DNA of 64,000 bases from Pollutimonas sp035515055 (GCA_035515055.1 DATJBV010000045.1:62001-126000), one strand, 5' to 3'. Counted from the first letter of the stretch, positions 51,459-61,213 are shown. Numbers and translations: made by a program. The notes: generated from the sequence alone by a model not told the origin.

Positions 51459-52766
51459 ATGCGATCAAAACTTTTTGCGCTGTCCCTTACTGGCATGATC
51501 GCCAGCATGGGTAGCGCTCACGCAGCCACAGACATCAACTTTTGGCATTCAATGGAAGGGGCGTTGGGGGAACGGGTCAATTCGTTGGTGAGTGAATTCA
51601 ATAAGAGCCAATCGGATTACGTTGTCCATGCCGTCTACAAAGGTGCCTATGGCGAATCCATGAATGCCGGGATCGCTGCGTTCCGGGCAGGCAACGCACC
51701 CGATATCCTGCAAGTCTTTGAAGTCGGCACGGCCACCATGATGTACGCCAAAGGCGCCGTCCAACCGGTGCAGGAAATGTCCGAGAAAGCCGGCGATCCG
51801 ATCAACCCAGCGGACTTTCTCGGCGCAGTCGCCAGTTATTACTCGGCACCCGATGGCAAGCTGGTTTCCATGCCCTTCAACAGTTCGACCCCCGTCTTTT
51901 ATTACAATAAAGACGCGTTCAAAAAGGCAGGCCTCGACCCCGAGAAGCCACCCAAGACATGGGACGAAGTCGCCGAAGCCGGCAAGAAGTTGCGCGCGGC
52001 GGGTCAGGAATGCGGCTACACGACCTCGTGGCCGGCGTGGATACAGCTCGAAACCTTTGGTGCATGGCACAACACGCCATACGCCACACAGGACAACGGT
52101 TTCGGCGGGCTGGACGCCCGTCTGGACATCGACAAGCCTTTGTTCGTCCGTCACATGAGCTTTCTTGCCAACATGGCCAAAGAAGGCACATTCACCTACG
52201 GCGGCCGGGGGGACGCACCCAATTCTCTATTTACCGGCGGACGCTGCGCCATGTTCACGGGATCGAGCGGAAACCGCGCGAACATCATCAAGACAGGCAA
52301 GTTTGAATTCGGCACCTCCACTCTGCCGCACTACTCCGACGTCAAGGGAGCTCCGCAGAACACCATTATCGGCGGCGCGTCCCTCTGGGTATTCGCCAAG
52401 AAGACACCCGAGGTCTACAAAGGCGTGACCAAGTTCTTCAAGTTCCTGTCCAGCCCGGAAAAAGCGGCGCAATGGCATCAGGGAACCGGCTATGTTCCGG
52501 TAACGAAAGCCGGTTTCGAACTGACGCAGAAATCCGGGTTCTACGACAAGAATCCCGGTTCCGACGTGGCAGTCAAACAGCTTGATGCCACTACCACCGA
52601 GAACTCGCGCGGCATCCGTTTAGGCTACCTGCCGCAAATCCGTGAAATCGAAGACGGCGAGATGGAGCAGATTTTTGCCGGCAAAGTCAGTCCGGAGGCC
52701 GGATTGAAAAGCATGGTGAAACGCGGCAATGAACTTCTGGAGCGCTTTGAAAAGAGCGTGAAGTAA
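51459..52766 (+). CDS. ugpB: sn-Glycerol-3-phosphate-binding protein UgpB
   Basis: This 435-residue periplasmic binding protein has a signal peptide (1-22, ending SAHA) and UgpB marks: INFWHSMEGALGERVNSLV, PFNSSTPVFYYNKDAF, and WIQLETFGAWHNTPYAT at the ligand site. It starts behind AAAGGAG and heads ugpBAEC, the ABC importer for glycerol 3-phosphate and glycerophosphodiesters, normally induced by phosphate limitation. No clear Pho box was found in the 169-base gap to proC. Confidence 0.92.
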   Translation: MRSKLFALSLTGMIASMGSAHAATDINFWHSMEGALGERVNSLVSEFNKSQSDYVVHAVYKGAYGESMNAGIAAFRAGNAPDILQVFEVGTATMMYAKGAVQPVQEMSEKAGDPINPADFLGAVASYYSAPDGKLVSMPFNSSTPVFYYNKDAFKKAGLDPEKPPKTWDEVAEAGKKLRAAGQECGYTTSWPAWIQLETFGAWHNTPYATQDNGFGGLDARLDIDKPLFVRHMSFLANMAKEGTFTYGGRGDAPNSLFTGGRCAMFTGSSGNRANIIKTGKFEFGTSTLPHYSDVKGAPQNTIIGGASLWVFAKKTPEVYKGVTKFFKFLSSPEKAAQWHQGTGYVPVTKAGFELTQKSGFYDKNPGSDVAVKQLDATTTENSRGIRLGYLPQIREIEDGEMEQIFAGKVSPEAGLKSMVKRGNELLERFEKSVK

Positions 52767-52881
52767 CCGCGTGTACTAGAATCAGAACCGTAAAAGGCGC
52801 AGGCTCGGGCCTGTTAACCTTTGCGGTTTTGGTCCCGACCCGCACTTTCCCCACCCTGCACCGCCATAAGATACGCCTCCC

Positions 52882-53763
52882 ATGGAAAAACGCGTCGTTT
52901 TCAGCCATAAAACGCTACCCTACCTACTGCTTGCGCCGCAGCTGGCTGTCACCGTCGTGTTTTTTTTCTGGCCCGCGGGCCAGGCCATGTGGCAATCGTT
53001 TCGCCTCGAAGATCCCTTCGGGTTCTCGTCCCAGTTTGTCGGCCTGAACAACTTCATCGAATTATTTTCCAGCGGCAACTACCTGGACTCCTTCAAGGTT
53101 ACAGCGATCTTCTCAATATTGGTCGCGGTGCTTGGCTTGACCATTTCCCTCGTCCTGGCCATCATGGCCGATCGCGTGGTGAAGGCAGCCAGCATTTATA
53201 AGACCCTGCTCATCTGGCCTTATGCGGTCGCCGCGGCAGTTGCCGGCGTCCTGTGGCTATTCTTGTTTTCACCATCAGTAGGCGTGCTTGCCGTTTACCT
53301 CAAGCAAGCGGGAATCAGCTGGAACCCGCGCCTCGACGGTGACGACGCCATGACGCTGGTCGTCATTGCCGCGGTATGGAAGCAAATCTCGTACAACTTT
53401 TTGTTTTTCCTGGCTGGCCTGCAATCCATTCCCCGTTCGCTTATCGAAGCGGCTGCCATCGACGGCGCAAGCCCGGCGCGACGTTTCTGGACCATTGTGT
53501 TTCCGCTGCTGTCCCCCACCACTTTCTTCTTGCTGGTGGTCAATATTATTTATGCTTTCTTCGATACGTTCGCCATTATCGACATCATGACGCAAGGCGG
53601 GCCGGGCGAGAGCACGTCCATTCTTGTGTACAAGGTCTTCACCACCGGCTTCAAGGGCTTGGACATCGGCTCGTCGGCCGCCCAATCGGTCATCCTGATG
53701 ATAATTGTCGTACTGCTTACTGTTATGCAGTTCCGCTACATAGACCGCAAAGTCAATTACTGA
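52882..53763 (+). CDS. ugpA: Glycerol-3-phosphate ABC transporter permease UgpA
   Basis: This 293-residue permease has six transmembrane helices, the FFFWPAGQAMWQSFRLEDPF N-terminal stretch, and the EAA loop IEAAAIDGASPARRFWTIVF. It is 115 bases after ugpB and 31 bases before ugpE. Its length and order are as in the E. coli operon. Confidence 0.92.
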   Translation: MEKRVVFSHKTLPYLLLAPQLAVTVVFFFWPAGQAMWQSFRLEDPFGFSSQFVGLNNFIELFSSGNYLDSFKVTAIFSILVAVLGLTISLVLAIMADRVVKAASIYKTLLIWPYAVAAAVAGVLWLFLFSPSVGVLAVYLKQAGISWNPRLDGDDAMTLVVIAAVWKQISYNFLFFLAGLQSIPRSLIEAAAIDGASPARRFWTIVFPLLSPTTFFLLVVNIIYAFFDTFAIIDIMTQGGPGESTSILVYKVFTTGFKGLDIGSSAAQSVILMIIVVLLTVMQFRYIDRKVNY

Positions 53764-53794
53764 CCCATGCGGACCGAACCTGGCAAGACCCAAC

Positions 53795-54637
53795 ATGATT
53801 GAACGCCGTCCCTACCTCGATATACTCTCACACCTCATTCTCATTCTTGGGGTGGCTGTCATTGCCTTCCCCTTGTACGTCACGCTGGTCGCTTCGACTC
53901 AAACGGCCCAGGAGGTGGCGCAGGCGCCCATGTCGTTGGTGCCAGGCAGCCATTTTCTGGAAAACTATCACGCGGTACTGTTCGGTGACGGCGCCAATAC
54001 GCCGCCTGTCGCGCGCATGATGTGGATCAGTACGGTCATGGCTCTGGTCATTGCCATTGGCAAGATCGCAATTTCGATGCTGTCGGCGTTCGCGGTGGTT
54101 TATTTCCGGTTTCGTTTCCGCATGTTTTTCTTCTGGATGATTTTTGTCACCCTGATGCTGCCGGTGGAAGTGCGCATTGCGCCCACCTACCAGGTCGTGG
54201 CCGATCTAGGCATGCTCAACAGCTACGCGGGCCTGACTCTTCCCCTCATTGCCTCGGCGACGGCCACCTTTCTATTCCGACAATTTTTCCTCACGGTACC
54301 CGACGAACTCGTGGAAGCCGCAAGAATGGACGGCGCTGGCCCCATGCGTTTCTTCAAAGATGTGCTGCTGCCGCTATCGCGCACGAGCATCGCCGCCCTT
54401 TTCGTCATCCAATTCATTTACGGCTGGAATCAATACTTGTGGCCGCTTATCATCACCACACAAGAGAACATGTATCCCGTCGTCATTGGCATTAAACGCA
54501 TGATTGCCGGCGGAGACAGCGTGACCGAATGGAATCTCGTCATGGCTACCGCCGTCCTGGCCATGGTGCCGCCGGCTGCGGTGGTCATACTCATGCAGAA
54601 GTGGTTTGTCAAAGGCTTGGTGGATGCCGAAAAATAA
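53795..54637 (+). CDS. ugpE: Glycerol-3-phosphate ABC transporter permease UgpE
   Basis: This 280-residue permease has six helices. The EAA loop is VEAARMDGAGPMRFFKDVLL, and the UgpE-type GWNQYLWPLIITTQENMYPV follows. It pairs with UgpA to form the membrane channel and is followed after 48 bases by ugpC. Confidence 0.92.
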   Translation: MIERRPYLDILSHLILILGVAVIAFPLYVTLVASTQTAQEVAQAPMSLVPGSHFLENYHAVLFGDGANTPPVARMMWISTVMALVIAIGKIAISMLSAFAVVYFRFRFRMFFFWMIFVTLMLPVEVRIAPTYQVVADLGMLNSYAGLTLPLIASATATFLFRQFFLTVPDELVEAARMDGAGPMRFFKDVLLPLSRTSIAALFVIQFIYGWNQYLWPLIITTQENMYPVVIGIKRMIAGGDSVTEWNLVMATAVLAMVPPAAVVILMQKWFVKGLVDAEK

Positions 54638-54685
54638 ACGTGGCGTTGCCTCGCGACGCCTACATGGAAAGACCTGGAACAACAC

Positions 54686-55771
54686 ATGGCAACCTTAAGC
54701 TTACGCAACGTAAAAAAGACCTACCCGGGGGACATCGCCGTTATTCACGGCATAGACATGGATGTCGCCGACGGTGAATTCATCGTAATAGTCGGCCCGT
54801 CGGGGTGTGGCAAGTCCACCTTGATGCGCATGGTTGCCGGACTGGAAAGCATTACCAGCGGCGAAATCAGCATTGACGGCAAGGTTGTCAATACGCTGGA
54901 ACCCGCTGAACGCGACATTGCCATGGTTTTTCAGAATTATGCGCTTTATCCCCACATGACCGTGTATGAAAACATGGCCTATGGGCTAAAAATCCGCAAA
55001 TTGAGCAAGGCTGAGATCAAGCAGCGGGTCGACAAGGCCGCAAAGATCCTGGAACTGACGCTCTTGCTGGATAGGCGCCCCCGTCAGCTTTCCGGCGGAC
55101 AACGCCAGCGCGTCGCCATGGGACGCGCCATCGTGCGCGACCCCAAGGTCTTTCTTTTCGACGAACCCTTATCCAACCTGGATGCGAAACTGCGCGTCCA
55201 GATGCGCCTGGAAATCCAGAAGCTGCACCATCGCCTGAACACCACGAGCCTATACGTTACTCATGACCAGGTCGAAGCAATGACGCTGGCGCAGCGCATG
55301 GTGGTGATGAATAAAGGCGTACCGGAACAAATTGGCACGCCTATCGAAGTCTTCGAGCGTCCGGCATCCATCTTCGTTGCCGGATTCATCGGCGCGCCGC
55401 CCATGAATCTACTGCGCGTACAGGTCGACGCCAACCGGCAACTGCACGACGATCATGGCGCCAAACTGGATTTTCATCCCGGTACGATTCCCGCCGAACT
55501 CGTCAACCAGAGCGTCATCCTTGGCATGCGCCCCGAACATATGCGCCTGCATGCGCCTGGTATACCAATCGATGTAGAGATGATCGAAATACTGGGTTCC
55601 GAGCAATTAATCCATGGCCGTCACGGCGATATACCTGTTGTATTGCGATGCCCCGTGGGCTTGACCAAAGAGCATCCGCTGCAACCCGGTGAATCCGTCC
55701 AAGTCGGTCCGGACGGCGTTCATTCCCTGCACTGGTTCCACAGCGAGACAGGCCGGCGCATTATCGACTAG
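54686..55771 (+). CDS. ugpC: Glycerol-3-phosphate ABC transporter ATPase UgpC
   Basis: This 361-residue ATPase has Walker A GPSGCGKSTLMRM, the signature LSGGQRQRVAMGRAI, Walker B VFLFDEPLSNLDAKLR and a C-terminal regulatory TOBE/OB domain (about 240-355), as in MalK/UgpC. It ends 7 bases before the long inverted repeat at 55779. No ugpQ phosphodiesterase gene follows. Confidence 0.92.
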   Translation: MATLSLRNVKKTYPGDIAVIHGIDMDVADGEFIVIVGPSGCGKSTLMRMVAGLESITSGEISIDGKVVNTLEPAERDIAMVFQNYALYPHMTVYENMAYGLKIRKLSKAEIKQRVDKAAKILELTLLLDRRPRQLSGGQRQRVAMGRAIVRDPKVFLFDEPLSNLDAKLRVQMRLEIQKLHHRLNTTSLYVTHDQVEAMTLAQRMVVMNKGVPEQIGTPIEVFERPASIFVAGFIGAPPMNLLRVQVDANRQLHDDHGAKLDFHPGTIPAELVNQSVILGMRPEHMRLHAPGIPIDVEMIEILGSEQLIHGRHGDIPVVLRCPVGLTKEHPLQPGESVQVGPDGVHSLHWFHSETGRRIID

Positions 55772-55778
55772 CTGGCAC

Positions 55779-55830
55779 TACGGCGCCCAAAGAAATAGGC
55801 GCCGTAGCGCCTATTTCTTTGGGCGCCGTA
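55779..55830. terminator. 24-bp perfect inverted repeat, bidirectional terminator
   Basis: Two exact 24-base arms (55779-55802 and 55807-55830) flank a CGTA loop between the convergent ugpC and Liv-type binding protein genes. The inner part reads AAAGAAATA, GGCGC, CGTA, GCGCC, TATTTCTTT: a GC stem with an A-rich upstream and T-rich downstream flank in both directions, which is the usual bidirectional terminator plan. The perfect stem continues for another six GC base pairs beyond that. Confidence 0.85.
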
Positions 55831-55852
55831 TGAAGGCGCTCTTGTTATGCGT

Positions 55853-56977
55853 TTATTTGTAAACGGATTTGGATCCGTCTTTATGCCATGTGAAGACGTC
55901 GAACTTGAACTCGGTAAGGTCGCCCTGCTTGTTCCAGGAGATCTTGCCGATAGGCGTTGCAACACTATTGCTGTGCAGCCATGCCGCTACCTTCGTCGGG
56001 TCGTCCGCGCCTGCGCCCTTGATGCCTTCCGCAATGGCGGTCGTTGCTGAATATGCCGTCAGCTGGAACGCACCAGCCGGATCGCGTTTTTTGTCTTTGA
56101 ATGCTTTGACAATGGCGGCGTTGGATGGGTCCTGGGTAAAGTCGGCCGGCAACGTCAACAACATGCCTTCAACCGCGGCACCGGCGATGGCATTGATGTC
56201 TGGATTGCCAACGCCTTCCGGACCCATGAATTGCGCTTTCACGCCCTGCTCGGCGCCTTGGCGTAGCAGCAAGCCCAGTTCAGGATGGTAGCCACCAAAG
56301 TAGACGAAGTCGGCGCCAGCGCTCTTGAGCTTGGTGATGACCGCGGAATAATCGGTGTCGCCGGCGTTGATGCCTTCGAACATGACGACCTTGATACCGG
56401 CTTTTTCAAGCTGATCTTTCACCGAACTGGCTATGCCCTGCCCATAGGATTGCTTATCGTGAAGTATGGCGACTTGCTTGGGCTTGATTTTTTCAATAAT
56501 GAACGTTGCAGCGGCCGGACCTTGCTGATCGTCTCGGCCTATGGTGCGGAAGATCGTGTCGTAGTTCTTGCCATCGGTCACTGCCGGCGATGTGGCCGAC
56601 GGCGTGACCATGACGACTCCTTCGCTGTTATAGACGTTGGTTGCCGCAATGGTGGCACCTGAACATACGTGTCCGACCACGTAATTTATCTTGTCGTTGA
56701 CGACCCGGTTGGCCACCACCGGACCCTGTTTGGGTTCGCAGCCATCGTCGATCGCGACGGCCTCGAGTTGCTTGCCGAGGACTCCGCCGGCAGCGTTGAT
56801 TTGCTCGATTGCGGTATCGACGCCTTCTTTGACCATGGCGCCATACTGGGTAACAGGGCCAGTGAAGGGACCGGCAATAGCGATCTTAATTGTGTCCGCG
56901 GCATTAACGCCGGACGACATCAGCATGCCGACAGCCAAGCCGATTGCTGCCGCGACTGGAGTAAAACGTGTTTTCAT
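55853..56977 (-). CDS. Branched-chain amino acid-type binding protein (second copy)
   Basis: This 374-residue periplasmic binding protein has a signal peptide (about 1-25, ending GVNA) and a Liv-type fold: IKIAIAGPFTGPVTQYGAMV and GPVVANRVVNDKINYVVGHV. It closely parallels the LivK at 48540 along its length. No permease or ATPase gene is adjacent, so it probably feeds the LivHMGF complex encoded 8 kb away, with a different ligand preference. GGAGG precedes the start at 56977. Confidence 0.88.
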   Translation of the reverse strand: MKTRFTPVAAAIGLAVGMLMSSGVNAADTIKIAIAGPFTGPVTQYGAMVKEGVDTAIEQINAAGGVLGKQLEAVAIDDGCEPKQGPVVANRVVNDKINYVVGHVCSGATIAATNVYNSEGVVMVTPSATSPAVTDGKNYDTIFRTIGRDDQQGPAAATFIIEKIKPKQVAILHDKQSYGQGIASSVKDQLEKAGIKVVMFEGINAGDTDYSAVITKLKSAGADFVYFGGYHPELGLLLRQGAEQGVKAQFMGPEGVGNPDINAIAGAAVEGMLLTLPADFTQDPSNAAIVKAFKDKKRDPAGAFQLTAYSATTAIAEGIKGAGADDPTKVAAWLHSNSVATPIGKISWNKQGDLTEFKFDVFTWHKDGSKSVYK

Positions 56978-57074
56978 AAATCCTCCTATGGGGTACGCCG
57001 CAAAGCATACACCGAAAGCCAACGTGCGGGCACTCGGCCCGCACAGGGTTTTCTCTATGAATAAATGGCTCCTA

Positions 57075-57095
57075 GACCCCTTGGCCAAAGGGGTC
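57075..57095. repeat. Inverted repeat downstream of dps
   Basis: GACCCCTT and AAGGGGTC flank a five-base loop just after the dps stop (read on the minus strand) and before the second Liv-type gene. No T-run follows in either direction, so it may be an RNA hairpin or weak terminator rather than a standard terminator. Confidence 0.4.
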
Positions 57096-57106
57096 GACGG
57101 GCTGGC

Positions 57107-57625
57107 TTACTGCAGCAGGCTACGCAGCATCCATGCATTCTTCTCGTGGATATCGAGACGCTGCGTGAGAAGATCGGCGGTGGGCTGATCGTTCATTTCG
57201 TCCGCCGTTCCGAAAGCGGCGCGTGCCGTCTTGGCAACCGCTTCATTGGCGCGTACCAGCATCTGTATCATGGTCTCGGCGTCGGGCACAGAGGCGGGCT
57301 CTTCGATGGAAGACAAGCTTGCGTATTCGGCATATGTGCCCGGCGCATAATGGCCAAGCGCGCGGATTCGTTCGGCGATGGCATCCAGGGCTTGCCACTC
57401 TTCCGTATATTGCGTCATGAACATCTGATGCAAGGTATTGAACATGGGCCCGGTGACGTTCCAATGGAAATTGTGAGTCATCAGGTACAGAGTATAGGAA
57501 TCGGCAAGCATCTTCGACAGCTCACCCGCGACCGTGGCTCTGTCGTCATCTGAAATACCAATATCGATGCGCATGCCCTTATCGTTAATTTTTGCCGCTT
57601 TGTTCAGCTTCTGCGCTTTTGCCAT
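57107..57625 (-). CDS. dps: Dps-family DNA-protecting ferritin
   Basis: This 172-residue four-helix ferritin-like protein has the ferroxidase residues HNFHWNVTGPMFNTLHQMF and EEWQALDAIAERIRALG, the Dps signature. Its N-terminus is Lys-rich (MAKAQKLNKAAKINDKG), which fits DNA binding. It stores iron and consumes peroxide in the cytoplasm. The peroxide regulator oxyR is the next gene upstream, 97 bases away. Confidence 0.92.
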   Translation of the reverse strand: MAKAQKLNKAAKINDKGMRIDIGISDDDRATVAGELSKMLADSYTLYLMTHNFHWNVTGPMFNTLHQMFMTQYTEEWQALDAIAERIRALGHYAPGTYAEYASLSSIEEPASVPDAETMIQMLVRANEAVAKTARAAFGTADEMNDQPTADLLTQRLDIHEKNAWMLRSLLQ

Positions 57626-57722
57626 GTAGGCCTCCAGTGTCGTTGCGATTAAATCTTACATTGTCAGAATAGCACGCCGCCCGACGAAAACCGAAAGGAG
57701 GGAATTCAGTCCGCTTGACCGA

Positions 57723-58685
57723 TCAGGCAGTCGCGCCAACCTCTGGCCGGGCGGCAATGCCGTCGATGTATTTCACGCCAGGAAGATGGCTTTCATGAAT
57801 GGCGCCTATCAACGCCTCGATGGCAGCGGGGCGCGGAAAACTCTTGCGCCATGCCAGGACCACCCTGCGATCAGGCACGGGTTTCGTGAAAGGAATATAG
57901 GTAAGCAAATTATTTTCCAGACCGGGCATCGACAATGAGCTGGCGGGCAATACCGTGACCCCGATACCGGCGGCAACCATGTGGCGGATCGTCTCTAGCG
58001 ACGATCCTTCGAATGTGCGCTGTATCCCCTCGCTCGATGCCGAAAATCTCGACAATTCAGGGCACACCTCGAGCACCTGGTCACGAAAACAATGCCCCGC
58101 CCCAAGCAACAGCATGGTCTCATTCTTCAACTCGGCCGTATCGATTTCCGCACGTTGCGCCCATGGGTGACTCTTGGGTACCGCGACCAGAAACGGTTCG
58201 TCGTACAGCGGTTGTATCATCAGTCCGGATTCGGGCAACGGAAGCGCCACGATCGCGCAGTCAATTTCGCCCTGGCGCAAGAGTTCAAGCAAACGGACGG
58301 TAAAACTCTCTTGCAACAGCAAGGGCATTTGCGGCGTCGCGGCAATTTGCCGCGGCACCAGCCGGGGCAACAAGTAAGGACCAATGGTATGGATCACACC
58401 GACGCGCAAGGGTCCCGCCAAGGGATCGTGGCCTTGCCGTGCGATCTCGCGCAGGTTGGCGCCCTCTTCCAGCACGCGCTGAGCCTGCGCGACAACGCGC
58501 AAGCCGATAGACGTGATACCGACCTCCGTCCCTCCGCGCTCGAACAGCACGACACCCAATTCCTCCTCGAGCTTACGTATAGCGACCGAAAGCGTGGGCT
58601 GGCTTACGAAGCAGGCCTCGGCCGCACGCCCAAAATGCCGCTCACGAGCAACAGCCACGATATATTTGAGTTCAGTCAGTGTCAT
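57723..58685 (-). CDS. oxyR: Hydrogen peroxide regulator OxyR
   Basis: This 320-residue LysR-type regulator has an N-terminal helix-turn-helix (HFGRAAEACFVSQPTLSVAI). The redox pair of OxyR, Cys-x8-Cys in GAGHCFRDQVLEVC (family positions 199 and 208), is present, followed by the RFSASSEGIQRTFEGSSLET region. Peroxide forms a disulfide between these Cys and switches the protein to an activator. It lies 32 bases after recG and upstream of dps, a likely target. Confidence 0.93.
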   Translation of the reverse strand: MTLTELKYIVAVARERHFGRAAEACFVSQPTLSVAIRKLEEELGVVLFERGGTEVGITSIGLRVVAQAQRVLEEGANLREIARQGHDPLAGPLRVGVIHTIGPYLLPRLVPRQIAATPQMPLLLQESFTVRLLELLRQGEIDCAIVALPLPESGLMIQPLYDEPFLVAVPKSHPWAQRAEIDTAELKNETMLLLGAGHCFRDQVLEVCPELSRFSASSEGIQRTFEGSSLETIRHMVAAGIGVTVLPASSLSMPGLENNLLTYIPFTKPVPDRRVVLAWRKSFPRPAAIEALIGAIHESHLPGVKYIDGIAARPEVGATA

Positions 58686-58717
58686 TACGGTCTCATTCCA
58701 AAAATTGCTTCACATCA

Positions 58718-60814
58718 TCATGTGCGCAAGAAGTCTTGTTTGCCCCGCATCCATCGCTGCATATGGGCGTGACAGTGGCGGGAATAACGGTCCCGCATAA
58801 GCGTCACCGCCTGCCTCGCCTGCTCCACAAGCTCGGCATCGCCGTCGATATTCGCAAACCGCAGGAGTTCCTGTCCCGATTGCCGTACGCCGAGGAATTC
58901 GCCTGGCCCGCGCATCTCGAGATCGCGGCGCGCGATCTCGAAGCCGTCGTCTGTTTCGTACATGGCGCGCAATCGTTGCCTGGCAATGGCGGAAAGCGGC
59001 GGCTGGTACATGAGCACACACACCGATTTCTGGCTTCCCCGCCCGACTCGGCCGCGCAGTTGATGCAACTGCGCCAGACCAAACCGCTCGGCATGTTCGA
59101 TGATCATCAATGATGCGTTGGCGACGTCGACCCCCACTTCAATCACCGTAGTCGCGACCAACAAGTCGATCCGACCTGCACGAAAGTCTTCCATCGTCTG
59201 CTGTTTTTCCGGTGCCGGCATTCGGCCATGCAAAAGTCCGACCCGGACATCGGCGAGCGCCTCCGCCAGCCTTGCATGCGTGTCGACGGCGGTTTGCAGC
59301 TGCAAGGCCTCGCTTTCTTCAACCAGCGGACACACCCAGTACGCCTGGCGGCCCTGTCTGACTTCACCAAGGACATGGCTCAATACTTCATCGCGCCGCG
59401 TATCGGCAATGAGCTTGGTGAGTACCGGACTCCGTCCTGGCGGCAGCTCGTCGATGACCGACACATCCAGGTCGGCGAAAAACGTCATGGCCAGGGTTCG
59501 CGGTATGGGCGTTGCGCTCATGCTGAGTTGATGGGGGATTAGTGCCACACCCCCGGTGTCGTCCTGGCCCTTGCGGCTAAGCTGCAGGCGTTGGCCCACC
59601 CCGAAACGATGTTGCTCGTCCATGACGACCAGCGCAAGGTTTGCGAAGTTGACCTTGTCCTGGATCAGCGCCTGCGTGCCAATGACCAGATCGGCCTTGC
59701 CTGACTCGATTGCCTCTGTGGCAAGCTTGCGGGCTTTTCCCGGAAGACTTCCGGTCAGCCATGCGATCCTTACGCCCAGCGGTTCCAGCCATCCAGCCAG
59801 CTTTTGAAAGTGCTGCTCCGCTAGAAGCTCGGTAGGCGCCATCATGGCCACCTGGCTTCCGTTGGATATTGCCTGGGCTGCAGCGAACGCCGCGACTATT
59901 GTCTTGCCGCTGCCCACGTCGCCCTGCAATAACCGGTGCATAGGAAACGATTTGGATAAATCGCCGGCGATCTCGCCGATGACGCGTTGCTGCGCCGACG
60001 TCAGGCTAAAAGGCAGGCAAGCGGCGAGCGCCTCGACTAAAGGCCCACGCTCCATCGAAAGCGGCCGGGCCCGTTGCGCCCGGCGGGCCGCGCGCGCGGC
60101 GGCCAGCGATAGCTGTTGAGCCAACAATTCGTCGAATTTAATACGCGTCCACGCCGGATGACCCCGCTCCAGCAGTTCATCATGGGAGATATCGGGTGGC
60201 GGGTGGTGTAGTGTACGAATTGCCTGGCTGAACGGCATCAGCCCGTATTGCTCACAGACTTCTTCCGGCAAGGTATCGGAAAGATCCGCCTTTGACATGG
60301 CCTGATCGATGGCCTTGCGCAGGCTCGCTTGCGGCAGGCCGTCGGTCGTGGGATACACCGGCGTCAGCGCGTCCGGCAGGGGCGTTCCCGCGACCGTCAC
60401 CTTGGGGTGCACGATCTCGCACCCTAGAAAACCGCCCCTCACCTCTCCGCGCACTCTTACATGCTTGCCAACGGCCACCTGGCTCTGCTGGCTGGGGTAG
60501 AAGTTCAGCCATCGAAGCGCCAATTGGCCCGAGCCGTCCTCGATTACCGCCAGCAATTGCCGCCGTGGCCGAAATTGCACTTCGCTTCGAATGACCTGAC
60601 CTTCGACTTGTATCGTTTCGCCAGGACACGCGGCCGCGATGGGCGAAATATATGTCTCGTCCTCGTACCGCAGGGGCAAATGAACAACAAAGTCTCCCGG
60701 ATCCCGCAAGCCCAGGCGTTGCAGCTTCCGCTCGAGCAGAGATCCGCCGTCGCCTGCCGCGGGCGTGCGCCCTGCCCCGCGTTTATTGCCGCTGGATGGC
60801 GTCGAATCAGCCAC
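58718..60814 (-). CDS. recG: ATP-dependent DNA helicase RecG
   Basis: This 698-residue protein has an N-terminal wedge OB domain (about 55-150), helicase motif I LLQGDVGSGKTIVA, motif II as VVMDEQHRFGVGQR (DEQH), and C-terminal motifs with LHGRMPAPEKQQTM and QLRGRVGRGSQKS. RecG reverses stalled replication forks. It lies between ridA and oxyR on the same strand with 12- and 32-base gaps. Confidence 0.95.
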   Translation of the reverse strand: MADSTPSSGNKRGAGRTPAAGDGGSLLERKLQRLGLRDPGDFVVHLPLRYEDETYISPIAAACPGETIQVEGQVIRSEVQFRPRRQLLAVIEDGSGQLALRWLNFYPSQQSQVAVGKHVRVRGEVRGGFLGCEIVHPKVTVAGTPLPDALTPVYPTTDGLPQASLRKAIDQAMSKADLSDTLPEEVCEQYGLMPFSQAIRTLHHPPPDISHDELLERGHPAWTRIKFDELLAQQLSLAAARAARRAQRARPLSMERGPLVEALAACLPFSLTSAQQRVIGEIAGDLSKSFPMHRLLQGDVGSGKTIVAAFAAAQAISNGSQVAMMAPTELLAEQHFQKLAGWLEPLGVRIAWLTGSLPGKARKLATEAIESGKADLVIGTQALIQDKVNFANLALVVMDEQHRFGVGQRLQLSRKGQDDTGGVALIPHQLSMSATPIPRTLAMTFFADLDVSVIDELPPGRSPVLTKLIADTRRDEVLSHVLGEVRQGRQAYWVCPLVEESEALQLQTAVDTHARLAEALADVRVGLLHGRMPAPEKQQTMEDFRAGRIDLLVATTVIEVGVDVANASLMIIEHAERFGLAQLHQLRGRVGRGSQKSVCVLMYQPPLSAIARQRLRAMYETDDGFEIARRDLEMRGPGEFLGVRQSGQELLRFANIDGDAELVEQARQAVTLMRDRYSRHCHAHMQRWMRGKQDFLRT

Positions 60815-60826
60815 TTGGCCGTCCGG

Positions 60827-61213
60827 TTAGATGACGATGATCGCCTCGACCTCGAATTGGGCGCCCTTGGGCAGACTGGCCACCCCGATGGTGGAGCGCG
60901 CGGGGAAAGGCTGGGGAATAATGTCTGCCATGATGGCATTTGCACTAGCAAACTTGCCCAAGTCGGTCAAGAATAGCGTCAGCTTGACAATGCTGTCCAG
61001 CGATCCACCGGCAGCTTCGATAACCGCCTGCATATTAGCGAACGACTGCCTGACCTGACCCTCGAAATTCTCGGAGATCAGTTCTCCCGTACCCGGTTCC
61101 AAACCGATCTGACCGGACAAATAAACTGTCTTTCCCGCACCGGCCACCACTGCTTGTGAGTAGGGGCCGACCGCGGCGGGAGCGGCATCGGTGTGAATAA
61201 TTTGCTTGGCCAT
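60827..61213 (-). CDS. ridA: RidA-family reactive imine deaminase
   Basis: This 128-residue protein has RidA marks: PAAVGPYSQAVVAG near the start, VYLSGQIGLEPGTGEL and the C-terminal arm PFPARSTIGVASLPKGAQFE with the conserved Arg. RidA hydrolyses enamine/imine intermediates released by PLP enzymes. It is 12 bases upstream of recG on the same strand. Confidence 0.93.
   Translation of the reverse strand: MAKQIIHTDAAPAAVGPYSQAVVAGAGKTVYLSGQIGLEPGTGELISENFEGQVRQSFANMQAVIEAAGGSLDSIVKLTLFLTDLGKFASANAIMADIIPQPFPARSTIGVASLPKGAQFEVEAIIVI

Noticed and set aside
57626..57722. OxyR binding site between oxyR and dps
   Set aside because: Some ATAG/CTAT-like fragments occur, but not with the spacing of an OxyR tetrad.
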